Of a stretch of DNA of 53,726 nucleotides, positions 49,568 through 53,726 are shown one piece after another. The DNA comes from Pseudobutyrivibrio sp. (GTDB lineage Bacteria > Bacillota > Clostridia > Lachnospirales > Lachnospiraceae), in assembly GCF_015057185.1 (NCBI RefSeq), contig NZ_SVEV01000026.1, forward strand, positions 1-53,726, written 5' to 3'. The notes below the pieces were generated by a model. That model made no database searches. It had not been told where the DNA came from and saw only the letters and a program-made list of their open reading frames with translations. The position numbers and the translations under genes were made by a program. Each line of letters begins with the position of its first letter. The stretch's first letter is position 1.

Positions 49568-50378
49568 TTTCATTCTCCTTTTCAAAATAATCATCTATTC
49601 CATTAGCAATCCCCTGAACAATTTTTTCCTGATATTCTGGAGTTTGCATAATTTCATCTTCGTCGGGATTTGTCATATATCCCATTTCTACTATAGTAAC
49701 TGGCACCTGGCACCAGTTGATACCGCTCATGGTGTCTGTCTCCCAGACGTATTCTCGATTGCAACCTGTAGAATCAACATACGAATCCAAAACACATTCT
49801 GATAAGTCGTAACATTGTTGATAAATAGCGCCATTATAAGGATTATCCATCGTCTGGCAAATAGTCATAGCCCCTGTGTCAGCGCTATTTTCTGAACCGT
49901 TTGCATGAATCCTAATAAAGGCGTCTGCATTTGCTTCATTTGCAATCTGAGCCCTCTCAGAATTAGATATATCAACATCATTAGACTCTCTAATCATGAT
50001 TACCTGATAGCCTCTTGATTCCAATTCATCTCGTAGCTGTAGAGAAATCTCAAGCGTTAGCTCATACTCATATACACCCGTGGATACTCCTTTTGTTCCT
50101 GCAGCTACCTTTGGCTTTGTCTCAGATGCACCTGGACCTATTGGCTCTTTTTCTAAACTAGGAGAACCTTGATGACCTGCATCAATTACGATTTTGTATT
50201 CACTATTACTGTCTTCTGATGTAGACTCTATCGTCTCTTCTTTTTCTATATCTTCTGATACAGCCGTATCTACTTCCTTTTTCTGCTCATTTTTTCCATC
50301 ATTAAAAATCCACACAAAAAGCATCGCCAAGGCAACAATAAGCGATACACCAAGTATAATTTCCAAAAACCTTTTCAT
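49557..50378 (-). CDS. N-acetylmuramoyl-L-alanine amidase, Amidase_3 family
   Basis: A 273-residue cell-wall amidase. A membrane anchor or signal (about 5-26) and a Glu/Ser-rich spacer precede the catalytic domain (about 62-265). Zinc-site landmarks are IVIDAGHQG with the first His, a Glu in YEYELTLEISLQL, the HANGS motif with the second His, and the catalytic Glu in VPVTIVEMGYMTN. It cuts the bond between muramic acid and the stem peptide. It is the first gene of a cluster of zinc-ribbon membrane proteins and overlaps the next gene by 11 bp. A terminator-like hairpin lies 35 bp before its start. Confidence 0.9.
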   Translation of the reverse strand: MKRFLEIILGVSLIVALAMLFVWIFNDGKNEQKKEVDTAVSEDIEKEETIESTSEDSNSEYKIVIDAGHQGSPSLEKEPIGPGASETKPKVAAGTKGVSTGVYEYELTLEISLQLRDELESRGYQVIMIRESNDVDISNSERAQIANEANADAFIRIHANGSENSADTGAMTICQTMDNPYNGAIYQQCYDLSECVLDSYVDSTGCNREYVWETDTMSGINWCQVPVTIVEMGYMTNPDEDEIMQTPEYQEKIVQGIANGIDDYFEKENENGD

Positions 50379-50412
50379 TTATCAAACCATTTCCCGATTC
50401 ATTTTTTACAAC

Positions 50413-50452
50413 AAAAAAAGCAACACCTTAGGGTATTCCTAAAGTGTTGCTT
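50413..50452 (-). terminator. Terminator-like hairpin upstream of the amidase
   Basis: A 15-bp stem (50418-50432 with 50438-50452) includes one pair that is G-U only in the minus-strand RNA. Seven Us follow. It may end the aldolase transcript, or act as an attenuator in the amidase leader if the promoter at 50541-50569 is used. Confidence 0.75.
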
Positions 50453-50486
50453 AAAATATGTATAGTTATAGCCAAAGATTAAGCTA

Positions 50487-50537
<51 letters not shown>

Positions 50538-50540
50538 AAG

Positions 50541-50569
50541 ATTATATTAATCATAACTATTTGTTACAA
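50541..50569 (-). promoter_or_regulatory. Possible promoter directly ahead of the GACA repeat
   Basis: On the minus strand TTGTAA (50564-50569) and a perfect TATAAT (50541-50546) are spaced 17 bp apart. The start point would fall at about 50534, the first repeat unit, so the tract would form the 5' end of a transcript leading into the amidase cluster. Confidence 0.5.
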
Positions 50570-50633
50570 CTCCTGTTATCAATTATTTTCCCTTTGATAT
50601 AATAACACGATTCTGCCACAAATGTATAGAAAA

Positions 50634-51611
50634 TTAATCGATGTTTTGCATTTCCTGATAGAATGCGAAATAATCCTTGCGTCCCTGCTTTGTAAATTCA
50701 ATAGCTGTACGTGGATGTTGATTCAAAAGGCCTGTTGTAAGGTACTGCATATCGTATCCCCAAACAATGCCCTGTTCCTTTAATGGAAGCATGTAGTCTT
50801 CAATGAATTTAATTGCATAGCGTTCCTTATATTTAGGATTTTTAAGGAAACCAAGGAGTAATTCCATTGCGCAATTGCCTGCTCCACGTCCCATGCTGCA
50901 GTATGTTGCATCAAGATAATCAACCATATCACCGCAGGCTTCTATCGTATTTGCGAATGCAAGCTTTTGATTATCGTGTGCATGCATACCAACTTTTTTG
51001 CCATATTTATTAGCAATCTCATAGTACATATCAGCAATACGCTCTGTCTGTTCTGGATAAAGCGAACCATAGCTATCAACTATATAAATACATGAAATTG
51101 GTGTCTGGCAAACAATATCAAGAGCCGATTTGATGTCTTCCATTGATGCAGTAGAAATAGCCATGATATTACATGTAGTCTCGTAGCCTTTTTTATATGC
51201 ATCTTCAATCATCTGAACTGCGCCAGGCAACTGATGTAAATATGTAGCCACACGTATTAAATCAACAGGGCTCTCATCCTTTGGACGGATATCCTCCATG
51301 TAATTGCATCGTCCTACATCGGCCATAATAGCTATTTTTAAATCTGTATCATTTTCACCAACAATTTTGCGAATATCATCATCAGACGAGAATTTCCATG
51401 GACCAAATTTGTCCACGTCAAACTGCTCCTTATCAGCTCTGTATCCCATCTCCATATAGTCAACTCCAGCCTTTACATTTGTAAGATAAAGAGCTTTAGC
51501 AAATTCATCTGTAAAATAAAAGTCATTTACTAGACCTCCGTCGCGAAGAGTTGCATCAACAACTCTCACACTTTCTCTTACCTCTAAAAGCTTGGATATT
51601 TCTTTTTTCAT
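50634..51611 (-). CDS. HMGL-type aldolase / 4-hydroxy-2-oxovalerate aldolase-like protein
   Basis: A 325-residue TIM-barrel enzyme of the HMGL/DRE-TIM family (PF00682). The metal-binding start is VVDATLRDGGLVNDFYF (about 18-34), with later YIVDSYGSLYP and the metal site GMHAHDNQKLAFAN. Members join or split carbon-carbon bonds with divalent metal, as in citramalate or hydroxy-oxovalerate metabolism; the exact substrate is not given by sequence. The ATG at 51611 is nine bases after GGAGG and overlaps the stop of a 12-codon leader ORF (TAATG). No related pathway gene is adjacent. The family is clear, the specific reaction unknown. Confidence 0.85.
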   Translation of the reverse strand: MKKEISKLLEVRESVRVVDATLRDGGLVNDFYFTDEFAKALYLTNVKAGVDYMEMGYRADKEQFDVDKFGPWKFSSDDDIRKIVGENDTDLKIAIMADVGRCNYMEDIRPKDESPVDLIRVATYLHQLPGAVQMIEDAYKKGYETTCNIMAISTASMEDIKSALDIVCQTPISCIYIVDSYGSLYPEQTERIADMYYEIANKYGKKVGMHAHDNQKLAFANTIEACGDMVDYLDATYCSMGRGAGNCAMELLLGFLKNPKYKERYAIKFIEDYMLPLKEQGIVWGYDMQYLTTGLLNQHPRTAIEFTKQGRKDYFAFYQEMQNID

Positions 51612-51649
51612 TATTTTTTTCCTCCATTCGCTTTATCGCTTAAAAGCAT
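51611..51649 (-). CDS. Predicted 12-residue leader ORF coupled to the aldolase gene
   Basis: ATG at 51647-51649 opens MLLSDKANGGKK-stop. A perfect AGGAGG lies seven bases upstream (51657-51662), and the TAA stop overlaps the aldolase ATG by one base. The aldolase ribosome site lies within its last codons. The AGGAGG is buried in a 15-bp stem. The spacing and overlap suggest real translation, but no protein evidence exists. Confidence 0.5.
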   Translation of the reverse strand: MLLSDKANGGKK

Positions 51650-51652
51650 TAA

Positions 51653-51686
51653 AGTACCTCCTAGTATATACATACTAGGAGGTACT
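51653..51686 (-). promoter_or_regulatory. Perfect 15-bp hairpin sequestering the leader-ORF ribosome site
   Basis: AGTACCTCCTAGTAT and its exact complement face each other across a 4-base loop. In the minus-strand RNA the 3' arm contains AGGAGG paired to CCTCCT. It begins 12 bases after the chemoreceptor stop. The U tract behind it (UUUAAUGCUUUU) is broken, so it is a poor terminator; translational control is at least as likely. A TATAAT at 51698-51703 just upstream could start a transcript there. Confidence 0.6.
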
Positions 51687-51698
51687 GTCAAATAGGGA

Positions 51699-53546
51699 TT
51701 ATACTATTTCAAATTTCTGGGTGCTAGCATTAAGTTGTTTTGTAACATCATTATTTTGATCCATAGCTTCATTGATGCCTTGAATTTCACCTACAATTTC
51801 TGTAGCAGCCTGTGCAGACATTCCTATTGCATTAGAGCTTTCATTTACAGAATTAGAAATAGTCTCAATTCTGTCAGCCATCTCATTCATTACATTGTTT
51901 AGATTGTCAGCCTTGTCTGAGAATGTAGCCAACATTTCATCAATCATTGTAGCTGTATCTTCAAATTTAGATCCAGTTTCTACGAAGGCATCATAATCAG
52001 CCAAAACATTTTCATTGATGAATTCAATAACTTGAACCGCATTATCTGAAAGTGTTTTAACAGCCGCTGTAACCTTAGCGGAAATTTCCTGAATATTTCC
52101 AGCTGTATCTCTTGAGTTTGCTGCAAGCTTACTAATCTCATCAGCTACAACAGCAAATCCCTTTCCAGCCTCACCAGCTCTGGCAGCTTCGATAGACGCA
52201 TTAAGAGCAAGCAAGTTTGTCTGGCTGGCAATGTCTAGAATCTCGTTTGTCAAATCACCAATTTGGTTAACCTGCTCGGATTCTTTTACAGAAACCTCGA
52301 GAACTTTAGATAACTCTTCCATCTTAGCTCCAGTGTTATCCTTCTTCTCAGTTGCTTCTTTCTTAATTTCATCAGCTGCCATTTTGATTTCATTTGCTTT
52401 AGAAGCGCCTTCTTTTGCTTCGGCATCTATAGCATTTGTAGCCTCTCTAACTTCAAATACCTTGTCATTTAAATCAACTGCTGTAGTCGAAACATTTTCC
52501 ATTGAAGCAGCAAGCTCTTCCATAGCTGCCGATGTATTTGTAACATTATCTGATGCGCTCTGAATTTTAGTAACCATGCTATCGGCAGATGTAGTTAATA
52601 TAGAAGCGCCGTCCTTAACGTCTTTGATAACGCCCTGAAGTGTCTCAAGGAATTGGTTGATACCATCCGATATCATAGCCAGCTCAGTCTTGGTTTTTGT
52701 AGTAATACGAGCAGTAAGATTACCCTTGCCCTTATTAATGTTATTAATAATTTCCTGTAATTCATAAGATATACCAAGAATAGCTTTATTGATTCTAAAA
52801 AATGTAAGTGCGAAACCACAGATGATAATAATAACAACGATAGCCATAACAACGTAGCCCTTGAATGACTGTTGTTTAATATATCCTGTTAAATATGTAC
52901 CAAAGCCATCACTCAATGAGTTGATACCTTCATCTATTGAGTCTAGAGAAGCATAACAAGCTCCAAGCTGAGTACCGTAATCCGTTGACACATACTGAAT
53001 TGCCGAAGCAATATCCCCCGCAAGAATAGATGATCTCATATTAACGGCTGTTTCAACAAAAGCTTCTACACTAGATCTCAATGAGGCAACTCTATCTGGT
53101 CCATCAGGTAGATTTGAAACCAAAAGGCAGTCATCCATATACTTAAGATGTCCATCTATATCCGAAACATATGAATCCATGTCTGCAAAATCAGCCTCTG
53201 TCATAACAGTTCCAGCTTCCATTTGACCAAGATTCTTGTTTATTTCAGCAGAAATATGAATAATATCCTGTTTTAATGTAGCTGCTTCCTGTGAACATAT
53301 TAATTCATTTTCACTAGCCACAAGCGCTTGTGACTTTACACTATTCATTGCCTGATTTGAAACAATAGCATAAACAATGAAGGCAACTAAAATAATGCCG
53401 TAAACTAATAGGTTTTGGAAAGAAATTGATTGGAAGAAGTTACCCTTATTTGACTCAGCAATTTTGGCAACACCTTTCATGTTTTCTCTCTGTTCTTCAG
53501 TTAAATTTTCCTCAAATCGTTTAATTCTTTCTTCTTTTTTGCTCAT
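51699..53546 (-). CDS. Methyl-accepting chemotaxis protein
   Basis: A protein of about 615 residues. A short cytoplasmic start precedes membrane helix 1 (about 44-64). An extracellular four-helix-bundle-like sensor domain (about 65-235) contains the pattern of 4HB receptors. Membrane helix 2 (about 238-258) is followed by a HAMP region. The cytoplasmic signalling domain has the highly conserved hairpin tip [33 protein letters not shown]. There is no C-terminal pentapeptide for CheR. The ligand is unknown. I chose the ATG at 53546 because GAGGGG lies before it; the open frame continues 26 codons upstream without a ribosome site. The cell is inferred to be motile. Confidence 0.93.
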   Translation of the reverse strand: MSKKEERIKRFEENLTEEQRENMKGVAKIAESNKGNFFQSISFQNLLVYGIILVAFIVYAIVSNQAMNSVKSQALVASENELICSQEAATLKQDIIHISAEINKNLGQMEAGTVMTEADFADMDSYVSDIDGHLKYMDDCLLVSNLPDGPDRVASLRSSVEAFVETAVNMRSSILAGDIASAIQYVSTDYGTQLGACYASLDSIDEGINSLSDGFGTYLTGYIKQQSFKGYVVMAIVVIIIICGFALTFFRINKAILGISYELQEIINNINKGKGNLTARITTKTKTELAMISDGINQFLETLQGVIKDVKDGASILTTSADSMVTKIQSASDNVTNTSAAMEELAASMENVSTTAVDLNDKVFEVREATNAIDAEAKEGASKANEIKMAADEIKKEATEKKDNTGAKMEELSKVLEVSVKESEQVNQIGDLTNEILDIASQTNLLALNASIEAARAGEAGKGFAVVADEISKLAANSRDTAGNIQEISAKVTAAVKTLSDNAVQVIEFINENVLADYDAFVETGSKFEDTATMIDEMLATFSDKADNLNNVMNEMADRIETISNSVNESSNAIGMSAQAATEIVGEIQGINEAMDQNNDVTKQLNASTQKFEIV

Positions 53547-53642
53547 TTTAATCCCCTCACAATACAAAGTAACCTTTAATTGAAAATAATTATAAAACGA
53601 TTTTTTGAAGAAAATGTGTAGCAAACAGTATTTTTAGTCACT

Positions 53643-53672
53643 TTTTTGTTAACAAAAACCTGCTAACAAAAA
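53643..53672. promoter_or_regulatory. Palindrome plus direct repeat upstream of the chemoreceptor
   Basis: TTTTTGTTAACAAAAA (53643-53658) is a perfect 16-bp palindrome. Its right half, GTTAACAAAAA, is repeated as GCTAACAAAAA at 53662-53672, 14 bp further on. This layout suits a regulator binding site about 100-125 bases upstream of the receptor start. No clear sigma-28 promoter was found. Confidence 0.4.
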
Positions 53673-53726
53673 TCAAGTATGAATTTCAAATATACTTTTT
53701 AAATAATTAATTGCATCACAATAAGG

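Overview
The window looks like a chromosomal segment of a low-GC Gram-positive anaerobe, most likely a Lachnospiraceae member of the Butyrivibrio/Pseudobutyrivibrio/Roseburia type. This is inferred from the AT-rich composition, strong AGGAGG ribosome sites, and Firmicutes gene orders (secG-rnr-smpB-ssrA and ireB-ruvX-DUF1292-trmR-U32). It is also supported by protein families I associate with that family: the DUF5716/DUF5717-type pair, AP2-domain proteins and zinc-ribbon membrane proteins. I see no prophage, insertion sequence, rRNA, tRNA or CRISPR array. Most genes lie on the minus strand. No stretch longer than about 300 bases lacks a feature; the largest intergenic blocks hold tmRNA, a tetranucleotide repeat or promoters.

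Layout. 1-409 is a gene cut by the left edge. 614-1696 is a membrane-anchored endonuclease/exonuclease/phosphatase protein. 1697-8550 (minus) is a four-gene operon of unknown function: a giant helical-repeat protein, an Hsp70/actin-like ATPase, a small helical-repeat protein and a coiled-coil membrane protein. It is driven by a near-consensus promoter whose spacer is filled by a perfect 14-bp palindrome. 8760-13339 holds a PLP aminotransferase, a GH25 muramidase, a GNAT acetyltransferase, a HAD phosphatase and a D-Ala-D-Ala carboxypeptidase. 13488-17578 is the trans-translation block: tmRNA, maf, smpB, rnr, secG. 17672-19110 carries a putative HExxH protein and a CmpB-like membrane protein.

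19165-35906 is a long minus-strand block dominated by RNA modification and translation: yajC, tgt, aroC, a lactonase, trhP-like U32, trmR, RNase J, DUF1292, ruvX, ireB, mtaB, thiI, a NifS-type desulfurase, rsmE, prmA, DUF2225 and glnS. A plus-strand HPr-like gene lies inside it. 35928-43921 holds a rhomboid-like pseudoprotease, a coiled-coil membrane protein, azlCD, an AP2-domain protein, ilvC, ilvN, a phosphopantetheinyl transferase and a CgeB-like glycosyltransferase. 43984-45249 is accessory: an XRE regulator, an orphan Rpn C-terminal tail and a PIN toxin-antitoxin pair. 45421-50378 is an uncharacterised envelope cluster (amidase, three zinc-ribbon proteins, a small membrane protein). 50487-53546 holds a 51-bp tetranucleotide repeat, an HMGL-type aldolase with a hairpin-controlled leader ORF, and a chemotaxis receptor.

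The signals I find most worth following are: (1) the DUF5716/5717-type operon with its operator-in-spacer promoter; (2) two copies, 27 kb apart, of an approximately 85-bp imperfect palindrome whose arms differ by compensatory changes; (3) a 12-codon leader ORF before the aldolase, with its ribosome site locked in a 15-bp stem and its stop overlapping the aldolase start (TAATG); (4) a (GACA)n tract that a predicted promoter would place at the 5' end of the amidase-cluster transcript.
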